Below are positions 7,477 to 13,835 of a stretch of 18,561 bases of DNA, piece by piece (the stretch's first letter is position 1; each line of letters opens with the position of its first letter). The DNA is taken from NCBI GenBank assembly GCA_031262205.1, contig JAISID010000084.1:1-18561 (forward strand), written 5' to 3'. The position numbers and the translations under genes were made by a program. The notes beneath the pieces were generated by a model that ran no database searches, was not told where the DNA came from, and saw only the letters and a list, made by a program, of their open reading frames with translations. Source of the DNA: Holosporales bacterium (GTDB lineage Bacteria; Pseudomonadota; Alphaproteobacteria; RUG11792).

Positions 7477-7660
7477 AATTTAGGAAACCGTCCTCCGACA
7501 TGCAACGATGATCTTATAAGCGCGATTTTATACTGCTTTAATATACCTAGTCCTCATGCATTGTGGGGCGTCTCGACAATATTTACGGCGCGTCTTCTTG
7601 CAAAAAACTGAGCTTTGCAGCTCGTCGAGAACTATACGAGTCAGGTTCTAAAAGCGCTAA
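7477..7660. other. Left part of the gap between the HtrA-like gene and dacA
   Basis: No coding frame is supported. It contains a small hairpin, GAGCT/AGCTC with a TTGC loop, at about 7609-7622. TTATAAGCGCGATTTTATA at about 7513-7531 resembles sequence at 18531-18549. The remainder of the gap to 8301 consists of the repeat modules listed separately plus the dacA promoter region. Confidence 0.35.
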
Positions 7661-7695
7661 ATTATAAAATGTTTCACGCGAGACATTTTTATAAT
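7661..7695. repeat. Diverged, extended copy of the 24-bp palindrome
   Basis: ATTATAAAATGTTT on the left pairs with AGACATTTTTATAAT on the right around a CACGCG centre. This copy is less perfect than those at 3525 and 10224 but has longer arms. It marks the left edge of the segment of about 400 bp repeated directly at about 12145-12565. Confidence 0.65.
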
Positions 7696-7711
7696 TTCAA
7701 AACCTAACCGT

Positions 7712-7813
7712 CTCCTCCGACGTTTTATAAAAGCAAGAGAAGCAGCCGAGAAGAATCAAAGCGTCGCTACGGCTGAAGTTCTGGGATATTATAGGTTTCA
7801 AAATTATTTATAA
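7712..7813 (+). pseudogene. Peptide-coding remnant carried in the repeat (copy in mosaic 2)
   Basis: A 33-codon open stretch reads LLRRFIKAREAAEKNQSVAT, then AEVLGYYRFQNYL and stop, without its own start. The same peptide frame is preserved in the copy at 12195-12305 (LLRHSIKAREAAEKNQSVAT, then AEVLEYYRFRNYLQTY). Several differences between the copies alter only one residue or none. It may be a decayed piece of a real gene captured in the repeat. Its short helical character recalls the DUF4167 domain of alphaproteobacteria, but the match is too short to rely on. Confidence 0.4.
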
Positions 7814-7839
7814 ACATACATATTAAAATTTCATATTTA

Positions 7840-7918
7840 AGAGCGGCGGCTTTCGCAGTATTAACTGCGGCCGAGCTCTGAAGCTCGGGTTCGGCGAAGC
7901 CGAACAAGCCGCCGCTCT
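7840..7918 (+). repeat. Cloverleaf-forming GC-rich module, copy 1
   Basis: A 13-bp outer stem (7840-7852 with 7906-7918) encloses three adjacent hairpins. Hairpin I is CGCAGT/ACTGCG, loop ATTA (7854-7869). Hairpin II is CCGAGCT/AGCTCGG, loop CTGA (7871-7888). Hairpin III is GTTCGGC/GCCGAAC, loop GAA (7889-7905). Almost no base is left unpaired, which gives a closed four-way junction in RNA or single-stranded DNA. It directly precedes palindromic element copy 2. A second copy is at 12318-12401. Confidence 0.85.
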
Positions 7919-7925
7919 CTCTAAT

Positions 7926-8075
7926 ATAATATTTTTCTTTTGGACGTACTCAATTATACCGATTTATTAAAAGCGCAGCTTGTCAAGAGACGCTCTCTTC
8001 GCTCGCTCTCACGCCCTTGACAAGTCGCTTTATAAATCGGTTTCAATTTCTCTCGTTCCAAAAGATAAATATTAT
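7926..8075 (+). repeat. ~150-bp palindromic (MITE-like) element, copy 2
   Basis: The ends are ATAATATTTTTCTTTTGG and CCAAAAGATAAATATTAT (one mismatch between arms). The inner pairs are ACCGATTTAT/ATAAATCGGT and CTTGTCAAG/CTTGACAAG, with a loop different from copy 1. It is joined on its left to the cloverleaf module and forms part of a segment of about 400 bp repeated directly at about 12145-12565. Confidence 0.85.
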
Positions 8076-8233
8076 TATGGGACGGTTTTGGTCGTATAAT
8101 CTGATTACTCCTCCTTAACGTCCATATCTGGATTTTGAGGGGCGTTTGAGATACGGATTAACACGGCCGCAGCGGAATTCATACAGGCTTAGGGATAATC
8201 TTGAAGATTTATTGAGATTCGCCGTTCTATTCG

Positions 8234-8273
8234 TTGGAAATATCGCCTAGTTTATTATATTATGTTTTATAAT
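8234..8273 (+). promoter_or_regulatory. Candidate promoter for dacA
   Basis: TTGGAA (8234-8239) and TATATT (8256-8261) are spaced 16 bp. A perfect TATAAT at 8268-8273 is an alternative -10 but lacks a matching -35. Either would give a short leader to the ATG at 8302. The sequence between has no clear Shine-Dalgarno. Confidence 0.4.
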
Positions 8274-8301
8274 CCTTCAAGATCAATCGCCTTCATTACA
8301 T

Positions 8302-9366
8302 ATGAATCTCCTTTGCCGTATTCTATTATGTTTTTTAATATGCAATTCGGCGACGGTCGGCGAGGACAGAAAAAAAACGGTGATTGTCGTCGACGCGACT
8401 AATAAGAACGTTTTGTTCGCGGAAAATCCAGACGCTAAAAAACACCCTGCGTCTTTAACAAAAATGATGACCGTATATATTTTGTTGGAGGCGATTAAAA
8501 ACAAAAAAATAACGTTCGGCACAAAATTCAAAGTTTCTAAATTGGCGTCGCGGCAAATGCCGTCTAAAATAGGATTAAAGATCGGCGAAAAAATTTCCGT
8601 TTTAGACATTATAAAAATGCTGATGGTAAAGTCTGCAAACGATGCCGCAGTCGTGGCGGCCGAGGGATTGTCTGGAAGCGTTTCTAATTTTTGTAAGTTA
8701 ATGAACAGAAAAGCCGTTCAAATTGGAATGAAAAACACTCATTTTGAAAATCCGTCTGGAGTTCCAAATCCAAAACAAATAAGCACGGCGAGGGATTTAG
8801 TTAAGTTAGGAATGGCGGCGTATCGGGATTTTCCGCAGTATTGGTATCTTTTTTCCTTAAAGTCGTTTCAATACAATAAAACGCAGTACGATACTCATTG
8901 TAAAATCTTGCGCTGGTATAAGGGGGCGGACGGCGCGAAGACCGGATATGTTAACGCTTCCGGATTCAATTTATTCGTAACCGCAAGCAAATACAATAAA
9001 GCTGGTCGGAAAAAGCGTCTTTTCGTCGTCGTTATGGGAAGAGATTCGCCTAAAATCAGAGACCTCTATACCGCCCAGTTAATGGACAAGTATTTGAAGA
9101 GCTTTACAGTTTCTTCGCCGAAAACCGATATTAAAACCGCTAGAAATAAATTGTTGGAACAAGTTAGCAAGTCTGAAATGTTAGATCAAGTTATACATGA
9201 GGAAGAAGAGATTCTAGTATCCGATATAACCAAATCTGAAAATATAAGCAAAGATTATCTCGACGAGCTATACAAGGTCGACGAAGAGGTTATCGAGGCG
9301 GAAGAGGAGTTTCTTGTGAAACCGGCGAAAGTTAAAAAAGATAAAAAACAAATAAAATCGCCGTAA
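8302..9366 (+). CDS. dacA: D-alanyl-D-alanine carboxypeptidase (penicillin-binding protein, S11 family)
   Basis: 354 residues. The signal peptide covers about residues 1-20 (LLCRILLCFLICNSA), giving a periplasmic enzyme that trims the terminal D-Ala from peptidoglycan stem peptides. All three penicillin-binding motifs are present: SLTK at 51-54 (nucleophile Ser51), SAN at 111-113 and KTG at 213-215. The family context ENPSGVPNP lies at about 149-157. Residues from about 275 on are not the usual PBP5 C-terminal beta domain in any way I can recognise. Instead they form a charged Glu/Lys-rich tail ending KKDKKQIKSP, with no evident amphipathic membrane anchor. It seems to stand in its own transcription unit after a repeat-filled gap. 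The exact paralogue (dacA, dacC, dacD or dacF) cannot be decided. Confidence 0.93.
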   Translation: MNLLCRILLCFLICNSATVGEDRKKTVIVVDATNKNVLFAENPDAKKHPASLTKMMTVYILLEAIKNKKITFGTKFKVSKLASRQMPSKIGLKIGEKISVLDIIKMLMVKSANDAAVVAAEGLSGSVSNFCKLMNRKAVQIGMKNTHFENPSGVPNPKQISTARDLVKLGMAAYRDFPQYWYLFSLKSFQYNKTQYDTHCKILRWYKGADGAKTGYVNASGFNLFVTASKYNKAGRKKRLFVVVMGRDSPKIRDLYTAQLMDKYLKSFTVSSPKTDIKTARNKLLEQVSKSEMLDQVIHEEEEILVSDITKSENISKDYLDELYKVDEEVIEAEEEFLVKPAKVKKDKKQIKSP

Positions 9367-9382
9367 CAGCGGTATGTATCTG

Positions 9383-9391
9383 TGTTATAAT
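9383..9391 (+). promoter_or_regulatory. Extended -10 promoter for the exported Ndk gene
   Basis: TGTTATAAT is a perfect extended -10 (TGnTATAAT), with only a weak -35 (GTAACA at 9363-9368, 17 bp upstream). Initiation near 9398 would give a leader of about 28 nt. It suggests that ndk is transcribed separately from dacA, which ends at 9366. Confidence 0.5.
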
Positions 9392-9425
9392 AAACCAAGT
9401 TTTACTTTTAACAATTGGTTCTAAA

Positions 9426-10016
9426 ATGAACGTTTTTAAAAAAATAGGTTCCGCCTTTGCGGTAGCATTAATGGTTTTTTCAGTAACGGCGATTGCGGAC
9501 GACGGCGAAAAGTCTTCTCAGGAACAGTCTAGCGTCGCGGCGACAAACCCCGACGACGCTAACAAGGGAAATGAGAAATCCGACAAAGAGCAATCTAAAA
9601 CGGAGAGAACTCTGTGCATGATAAAGCCCGACGCCGTTAAAAATCACAAAGACAAAGAAATTGAAGATATGATTAAAGCCGCCGGTTTCAAAGTCGTCGC
9701 TGAAAAAGAAATAACAATGACGCAGGAACAAGCGGAAGAGTTTTACAAAGAACACAAGGACAGACCGTTCTTTAAGACGCTAGTCGCTTTGATGACCTCG
9801 GGACCTATTAAGGCAAAAGTTTTGGAAAAAGAAAACGCTGTAAAAGATTACAGAAAATTAATGGGTGCTACGGATTCGGCGAAAGCTGAGAAAGACACGA
9901 TTCGAGGAAAATTTGGAACCGATAAAACTGCAAACGCAGTTCATGGTTCGGATTCTCCGGAAAGCGCGGAGAGAGAAATTAAATTCTTCTTCAAAGACGG
10001 CGAAATCGCCAACTAA
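9426..10016 (+). CDS. ndk: Nucleoside diphosphate kinase carrying a Sec signal peptide (exported Ndk)
   Basis: Ndk transfers the gamma-phosphate between nucleoside tri- and diphosphates through a phospho-His. Here the 196-residue protein has a clear signal peptide (MNVFKKIGSAFAVALMVFSV then TAIA, cleavage after about residue 24). A hydrophilic linker rich in Ser, Gln, Lys and Asp covers about 25-58, and a complete Ndk domain about 60-190. Visible landmarks are ERTLCMIKPDAV (Lys67), EEFYKEH (Tyr107), RPFF, MTSGPI, YRKLMGATD, DTIRGKFG, and NAVHGSDS with catalytic His173. The domain therefore looks active. Ordinary bacterial Ndk is about 140 residues and cytoplasmic, so the N-terminal extension is the oddity. 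No natural alternative start removes the signal while keeping the linker. Whether a second, cytoplasmic ndk exists cannot be seen here. Confidence 0.92.
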   Translation: MNVFKKIGSAFAVALMVFSVTAIADDGEKSSQEQSSVAATNPDDANKGNEKSDKEQSKTERTLCMIKPDAVKNHKDKEIEDMIKAAGFKVVAEKEITMTQEQAEEFYKEHKDRPFFKTLVALMTSGPIKAKVLEKENAVKDYRKLMGATDSAKAEKDTIRGKFGTDKTANAVHGSDSPESAEREIKFFFKDGEIAN

Positions 10017-10029
10017 AAATACAAAACGG

Positions 10030-10059
10030 TTTGGGAAGCGCAACGCGCGTTTTCCCAAA
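10030..10059 (+). terminator. Hairpin after ndk
   Basis: TTTGGGAA (10030-10037) pairs with TTCCCAAA (10052-10059). The GC-rich centre contains further GCGC pairing. It lies 13 nt after the ndk stop. The stem is strong but no T tract follows, so intrinsic termination is uncertain. Confidence 0.45.
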
Positions 10060-10223
10060 TCGGCTTATCGTCTTGTCGTCTAGTATTTTATGGATTCCGT
10101 TTTGAAACCGATAATATTTATATAATAAACCGACTCTTTATAATTTATGGTCTTATTGATTTTATACCGCGCAGATGAGATTCTATAATGGGAACTGTCT
10201 CTCAAAATCTTGCTAATAAACTT

Positions 10224-10419
10224 AAAAATGTCTCGCGAGACATTTTTATGATCTAGAGCTTCAACCGTTAGCGGATTATTCCCTTAAGGAAATATGTAAA
10301 TTAGGACAATTTTAGTTGTTTTTTTTTGAATTTACAATGCTCAATGAAGGTTTTATTTAAACCGCCACAAGATAAGACGAAATTTTTTAATAAGAAGAGG
10401 AAGTATAAATGAGAATTAT
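10224..10419 (+). repeat. 5' regulatory/leader cassette, copy B
   Basis: Inverted second copy of 3353-3548. It begins with the identical 24-bp palindrome (10224-10247), continues through AACCGTTAGCGGATTATTCC, the T run, TGAATTTACAATGCTCAATG and a ribosome site, and ends with ATGAGAATTAT (10409-10419). Here that start codon opens a 25-codon in-frame leader ahead of the exported-protein gene at 10484, which has its own ribosome site. The homology stops just inside the frame, so a promoter plus start codon appears to have been copied in front of an unrelated gene. The stretch 10060-10223 between this cassette and the ndk hairpin holds nothing I recognise. Confidence 0.8.
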
Positions 10420-10483
10420 AGATATTAAAGTGAAAGAATGCAACGTTAAAATACTAACTTACTTGCTGGAAAGGAGAACCCAA

Positions 10484-11194
10484 ATGAATAAAAAACTTAA
10501 AAAAATATTATTAATTGGAAGCTGGCTATTGGCTCCAGCGTTAGGCATTGTCTGGAACAATACCGTTCTTGGCGCGGAGGAAGCGATTGGGATGAGAGAA
10601 GCTGTAAGGAGAGCGGAAAGACTAGTAAAGATAACGGAAGAGATGGAGGAAAGGACAAGAGCTATATGCGGGAGGTTTGGAATAGAGCCTGCGGTAGTTC
10701 CAACAGTCAGAAACGACGGAAGGAGTTGCGATGAATTGCTTGATTCTTTAATGAATTGTTTTAAAAGCATTAACGAGACTGTGGAGGCTATTTCTTTCTC
10801 TTTGCTCCCGAAGGCTTCAATAACAGGATTAAGAAGCGTAATCAATCCTCCTATTAGCGACTATTATTCAGACGATGAAATGCCGTCTCCGCCTTGTGCG
10901 AGACCTAAATATATAGACCCTGAGACCGCTTATAAAATAAAGTATAGAGAAAAGATGTTAAAAGCCCGTATTCCCGCCCATTTATTAGCCGAAGCGATGC
11001 TGCATTGGGATTCGAGAGAACATTTGCCTACGGCGGAAGCTAGAAGAAAATTAGCGCAGGCGGTAACAGAATACGATAGACACTCGGCGTTTGGAGCGAT
11101 CGCGGACAGAATTTCGTCTCGCGCAGACTCCGACGAAATAGCCGATTTATGGGCTGATAGATATAGACCTACTTATAGGTCTACTGGCGGTTAA
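10484..11194 (+). CDS. Exported protein of unknown function with four cysteines
   Basis: 236 residues. I chose the ATG at 10484 rather than the in-frame ATG at 10409. AAGGAG sits just upstream of 10484, and a proper signal peptide begins there (MNKKLKKILLIGSWLLAPAL, cleavage probably after VLGA at about 31). The mature protein has a charged helical stretch (about 35-62), Cys62, Cys82, Cys92 and Cys138 that could form two disulfides outside the cytoplasm, a Pro-rich linker (PSPPCARP), and a mostly helical C-terminal part. No family is recognised. The last codons contain a perfect hairpin, AGACCTA/TAGGTCT. Its upstream region is shared with the lipoprotein gene at 2746-3363, but the two proteins are not similar beyond that. 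Confidence 0.75.
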   Translation: MNKKLKKILLIGSWLLAPALGIVWNNTVLGAEEAIGMREAVRRAERLVKITEEMEERTRAICGRFGIEPAVVPTVRNDGRSCDELLDSLMNCFKSINETVEAISFSLLPKASITGLRSVINPPISDYYSDDEMPSPPCARPKYIDPETAYKIKYREKMLKARIPAHLLAEAMLHWDSREHLPTAEARRKLAQAVTEYDRHSAFGAIADRISSRADSDEIADLWADRYRPTYRSTGG

Positions 11195-11321
11195 GCGCAG
11201 TACGAACAGCCGGGCGGGTCTGTTTAACGACAGACGGCAGAGAATCGGTAATTCCAACATTAACGCCAGCCGTTACGATATCGGAAACGGAATTATCATA
11301 ATCCAAGAAAGGCAATACAAA

Positions 11322-11711
11322 ATGAAAATACGAAGCGAGCGGGGAATAAGTAAAACGCTTTTGTTAGCAGTTTTTATAACGGCTTCCGCTAACGGAGCGT
11401 CCTGTCAACATGATTTAGATAAAGCCGAGAGATATTACGAAGCTGGAGATTATCAGAAAGCCGCCAAGCATTGGGAAAAAGCCGTCGCTGGAGACGATAA
11501 GACATTATTTACAGATATAAAAGCCTTAGCTAAGCGGCCGCCTTCAAAAATTAGCGATAGATTTTTAGAACGAACTATACGCCCATTATTAATCCGTTCC
11601 CGCGTATATGCGTTTGATAATCTAGCGGCGTGTTTATTTTCTACTCATGATTTCGATTACCAACTTTTCGCTTTATATAACTTATTAGATTATTACTCTA
11701 AGGCCGTCTAG
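11322..11711 (+). CDS. Small exported TPR-like protein, possibly C-terminally truncated
   Basis: 129 residues with a signal peptide (about 1-27, TLLLAVFITASANGA). One TPR/Sel1-like helix pair follows, DLDKAERYYEAGDYQKAAKHWEKAVA (about 31-56, split here as DLDKAERYYEAGDYQ and KAAKHWEKAVA). The rest is helical and unassigned. TPR units normally occur in series, so a single unit suggests a shortened gene. Just beyond the stop another frame (about 11709-11781) stays open for some 24 codons with Arg/Thr-rich sequence, which could be a frameshifted tail. AAAGG lies about 9 nt before the ATG. The gap from the previous gene is 127 bp and holds a GTCTGT/ACAGAC hairpin at 11218-11235. Confidence 0.65.
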   Translation: MKIRSERGISKTLLLAVFITASANGASCQHDLDKAERYYEAGDYQKAAKHWEKAVAGDDKTLFTDIKALAKRPPSKISDRFLERTIRPLLIRSRVYAFDNLAACLFSTHDFDYQLFALYNLLDYYSKAV

Positions 11712-11905
11712 GACGAATAGGACGAACTAACCTAGCTCTCGGTCTGACTTGGCGGAGCGTGGTCGGTCGTTTAGTCTTGCTATAAGAGTAGTTACGTCTA
11801 AAAATCTTAGCCGGTCTTGCGGGGTAGAGGATTTCCTAAATCCGCTTTTCCCTTATCTACAGGGAAATAAGCCGCTCTGGGGGGGGCCTTAAAGAAGTTC
11901 TTACT
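11712..11905. other. Degenerate stretch with a terminator-like hairpin
   Basis: No intact gene. TTTCCCT/AGGGAAA with a 7-nt loop lies at 11847-11867 and can be extended by GCTT/AAGC. A run of eight G follows at 11879-11886. Short stop-flanked frames on both strands look like decayed coding sequence but are too short to assign. Confidence 0.35.
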
Positions 11906-12058
11906 TTATTGCATATGAACAGTATGCATTTCTTCTACGTCTTCTTTATCGTTTCCAGCCGCTCCGTGAAATTGTAGTTCGCCGTTAGGTAATATTGGCT
12001 TTTCATTCGCTCTTAAGGGATTGCACGGCCGGCCTAGTCCATATAAGCGGCCGTCCTT
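11906..12058 (-). pseudogene. C-terminal gene remnant without a start
   Basis: Leftward open stretch of 50 codons ending in TAA at 11906-11908. It reads KDGRLYGLGRPCNPLRANEK, then PILPNGELQFHGAAGNDKED, then VEEMHTVHMQ. The composition is protein-like rather than random. The only in-frame ATGs are near the end, and a stop lies directly upstream (12059-12061), next to the repeat module starting at about 12067. The best reading is the tail of a gene truncated by repeat-associated rearrangement. The family is unknown. Confidence 0.4.
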
Positions 12059-12067
12059 TTAAGAGAT

Positions 12068-12172
12068 GAATTAGAGGCGGCTTTTTTATCCCTCTCGACC
12101 GCATCTGCAGATAGCTGATATGGCACCGGAGCTTCGCTCCTCAAAGAAAAAATGTCTCGCTCAAAACATCTT
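12068..12172 (+). repeat. Inverted copy of the 3549-3640 module plus degraded palindrome
   Basis: GAATTAGAGGCGGCTTTTTT, then ATCCCTCTCGACCGC and CAGATAGCTGATA, match the reverse complement of 3565-3640. A small hairpin GGAGC/GCTCC with a TTC loop follows at about 12127-12139. AAAAAATGTCTCGCTCAAAACATCTT at about 12147-12172 (given here only as a degraded site) is a decayed version of the 24-bp palindrome. Confidence 0.6.
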
Positions 12173-12194
12173 TGTAATTCAAAAACTTAACCGC

Positions 12195-12305
12195 CTCCTC
12201 CGACACTCTATAAAAGCAAGAGAAGCGGCCGAGAAGAACCAAAGCGTCGCTACGGCTGAAGTTCTGGAATATTATAGGTTTCGAAATTATTTACAAACAT
12301 ATTAA
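12195..12305 (+). pseudogene. Peptide-coding remnant carried in the repeat (copy in mosaic 3)
   Basis: Second copy of the frame at 7712-7813, reading LLRHSIKAREAAEKNQSVAT then AEVLEYYRFRNYLQTY and stop. An upstream ATG at 12120 is in frame, but the sequence between is repeat DNA including the degraded palindrome. I therefore do not regard it as an intact gene. Confidence 0.4.
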
Positions 12306-12317
12306 GATTTCATTTTT

Positions 12318-12401
12318 GAGGGCGGCGGCTTTCGCAGTATTAACTGCGGCCGAGCTGCGAAGCTCGGGTTCGGCGAGGCCGCCGAACAAGCCGCCGCCCT
12401 C
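12318..12401 (+). repeat. Cloverleaf-forming GC-rich module, copy 2
   Basis: Outer stem of 14 bp: GAGGGCGGCGGCTT (12318-12331) with 12388-12401. Hairpins I and II have the same stems as copy 1, but the loop of II is GCGA instead of CTGA. Hairpin III is now GTTCGGCG/CGCCGAAC with loop AGGC (12368-12387) instead of a 7-bp stem with loop GAA. An outer-stem pair that is A-T in copy 1 is G-C here. These changes keep the fold, which supports selection or replication through the folded form. Confidence 0.85.
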
Positions 12402-12407
12402 TCAAAT

Positions 12408-12555
12408 ATAATATTTTTCTTTTGGCTCCCGCGATTATACCGATTTATCACGCGCAGCTTGTCAAGGGACGCTTCGCTTTGCTCGGCTCTAAAGCCCTTG
12501 ACAAGTCGCTTTATAAATCGGTCTCCTTTCTCTCGTTCCAAAAGATAAATATTAT
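12408..12555 (+). repeat. ~150-bp palindromic (MITE-like) element, copy 3
   Basis: The ends are ATAATATTTTTCTTTTGG and CCAAAAGATAAATATTAT, and the inner pairs are as in copies 1 and 2. Like copy 2 it follows the cloverleaf module directly. Its loop (ACGCTTCGCTTTGCTCGGCT) is almost that of copy 1. A 70-codon frame (12422-12634) runs through it by chance and has no ribosome site. The remainder to 12893 is the decaying right flank of the repeat plus an AT-rich leader to the next gene, with nothing else recognised. Confidence 0.85.
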
Positions 12556-12893
12556 CGGGGGAACGGTTTACGTCTTCAACGTCGCTTACTTACCGTTAAC
12601 ATCGGTATTCTTGGGTCTGAGGAGAAAATGTTGAAATAAATTGAAAACCGTCTTTGCGGCGTTTTTAAAGGATTATCTTAAACGTATTTGCTAGTCATTT
12701 AAATCGGCGGCAGAAGCTGCGGGAGCGCGATTTTTCAGCGGAGCGTTAATTTTTGAGCTTTCGGGGGAAAGATAAGCTATAATATTCTCAAATTAAGGTT
12801 TTTCTCATAAAAGTATATAAAGGGAAATTGTGGCGGAACTATTAATGTTTAATCGTCTTCAAAATCTATTCTTACAGACTGGGAGCAGATTTT

Positions 12894-13784
12894 ATGTTTA
12901 AGCAAGAAGGCGTTAATTTGAGAAGTATTCTTTTTTCGATTACGATTGTTTTGTTGGGCGGATGCTCCAGAGGCGACAAAGAGTTGCCTGAGGTAATTCA
13001 AAAGACGAGGCCCAATCCAATCCACACAGTTTCGGAAGAAGATAACATCGGTTCGATCGCGGCCAAATACGGCATGACTAGAGCGGACTTAATTAAACTT
13101 AATAATCTACAGCAACCTTATCAATTATATACGGGACAAAAACTAATTGTGAATTTAAAACCTGAAAGCGTATCGTCCGTAATGAACGTCGAGCTAGAGA
13201 AAGATAATGTCGCCGTTGAAAACGTTGAAAGTACCGCCGTCGATAACATCGACGATAAAGACAAAAAGCCGGCGGAGGAGCCGACGCCTCCTAACGAACA
13301 ACCGGAACCTCGGCAAGAAACAAATCCGGAAGATAAAGCCGAAACCGTCGAGGAAACCAATAAAGCAAGCGAGGAACAAGAACAATCCGACTATATTTGG
13401 CCTATTTCAAACGGCAAACAAAGAGTGACTCAACATTTCGGCGAGAATGAATTTGACAGCATAGTTATAGACGCTTCCGTCGGAACCCCTGTTAAGGCGA
13501 TTGCAGACGGAGTCGTGAAGCTAGCGGGAGTTCCACCCGCCGAGGCGGCGGCGTATGGAAAGACCGTCATTATAAAACACCCTTCAAAGAAAACTATGTC
13601 TATTTACGCTAACTTAAATGAAATTAACGTTAGCGTAAATCAGAAAGTGAAACAAGGGACAATAATAGGGAAAGTAGGAAAGACTGGAACTATCGCTCGG
13701 AAGCCGCAGCTTTATTTCGAAATAGACGACTTTGCCGGCCAAGGGAGAAAATCGGTTGATCCTGAAAAACTACTTCCGAAATAA
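12894..13784 (+). CDS. nlpD: LysM and degenerate LytM/M23 lipoprotein (NlpD-like)
   Basis: 296 residues. The lipoprotein signal ends LLGGC (Cys24). A LysM peptidoglycan-binding domain covers about 43-87 (IHTVSEEDNIGSIAAKYGMT). A low-complexity Glu/Pro/Asn linker spans about 100-166, followed by an M23/LytM domain at about 168-292. The zinc ligands of active M23 peptidases are missing. The HxxxD His is Ser189 (Asp193 remains), and the PHLHFE block is PQLYFE (Gln272, Tyr274). This matches NlpD/EnvC-type regulators, which activate amidases during septum splitting rather than cutting peptidoglycan themselves. GGGAG lies 8 nt before the ATG. Its place directly before yajC-secD-secF is the usual alphaproteobacterial order, which supports the nlpD assignment. 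Confidence 0.88.
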   Translation: MFKQEGVNLRSILFSITIVLLGGCSRGDKELPEVIQKTRPNPIHTVSEEDNIGSIAAKYGMTRADLIKLNNLQQPYQLYTGQKLIVNLKPESVSSVMNVELEKDNVAVENVESTAVDNIDDKDKKPAEEPTPPNEQPEPRQETNPEDKAETVEETNKASEEQEQSDYIWPISNGKQRVTQHFGENEFDSIVIDASVGTPVKAIADGVVKLAGVPPAEAAAYGKTVIIKHPSKKTMSIYANLNEINVSVNQKVKQGTIIGKVGKTGTIARKPQLYFEIDDFAGQGRKSVDPEKLLPK

Positions 13785-13835
13785 TTTGTGATTTGATAAA
13801 CTATAAATAGTTTTTTCATTTTTAATGGAAAATTA

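Noticed and set aside
7712..7813. Assignment of the repeat-borne peptide to DUF4167
   Set aside because: Only a short helical stretch looks similar. The match is too weak without a profile search, so it is kept as an unassigned remnant.
10409..10483. Start of the exported-protein gene at the upstream in-frame ATG
   Set aside because: The 25 extra residues come from the copied cassette start and precede a normal signal peptide that has its own AAGGAG at the correct distance. They would bury the signal peptide.
12302..12541. 79-codon leftward frame across the cloverleaf module and palindromic element copy 3
   Set aside because: It reads straight through structured repeat DNA, and the frame is not kept in copy 2. 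Chance openness of a palindromic sequence is the simpler explanation.
3525..12555. CRISPR array
   Set aside because: The repeats are long, far apart, in both orientations and internally palindromic. There are no regularly spaced short repeats and no cas genes.
13121..13428. Several overlapping frames on both strands in the nlpD linker
   Set aside because: They arise from the low-complexity Glu/Pro/Asn linker codons and carry no family features.
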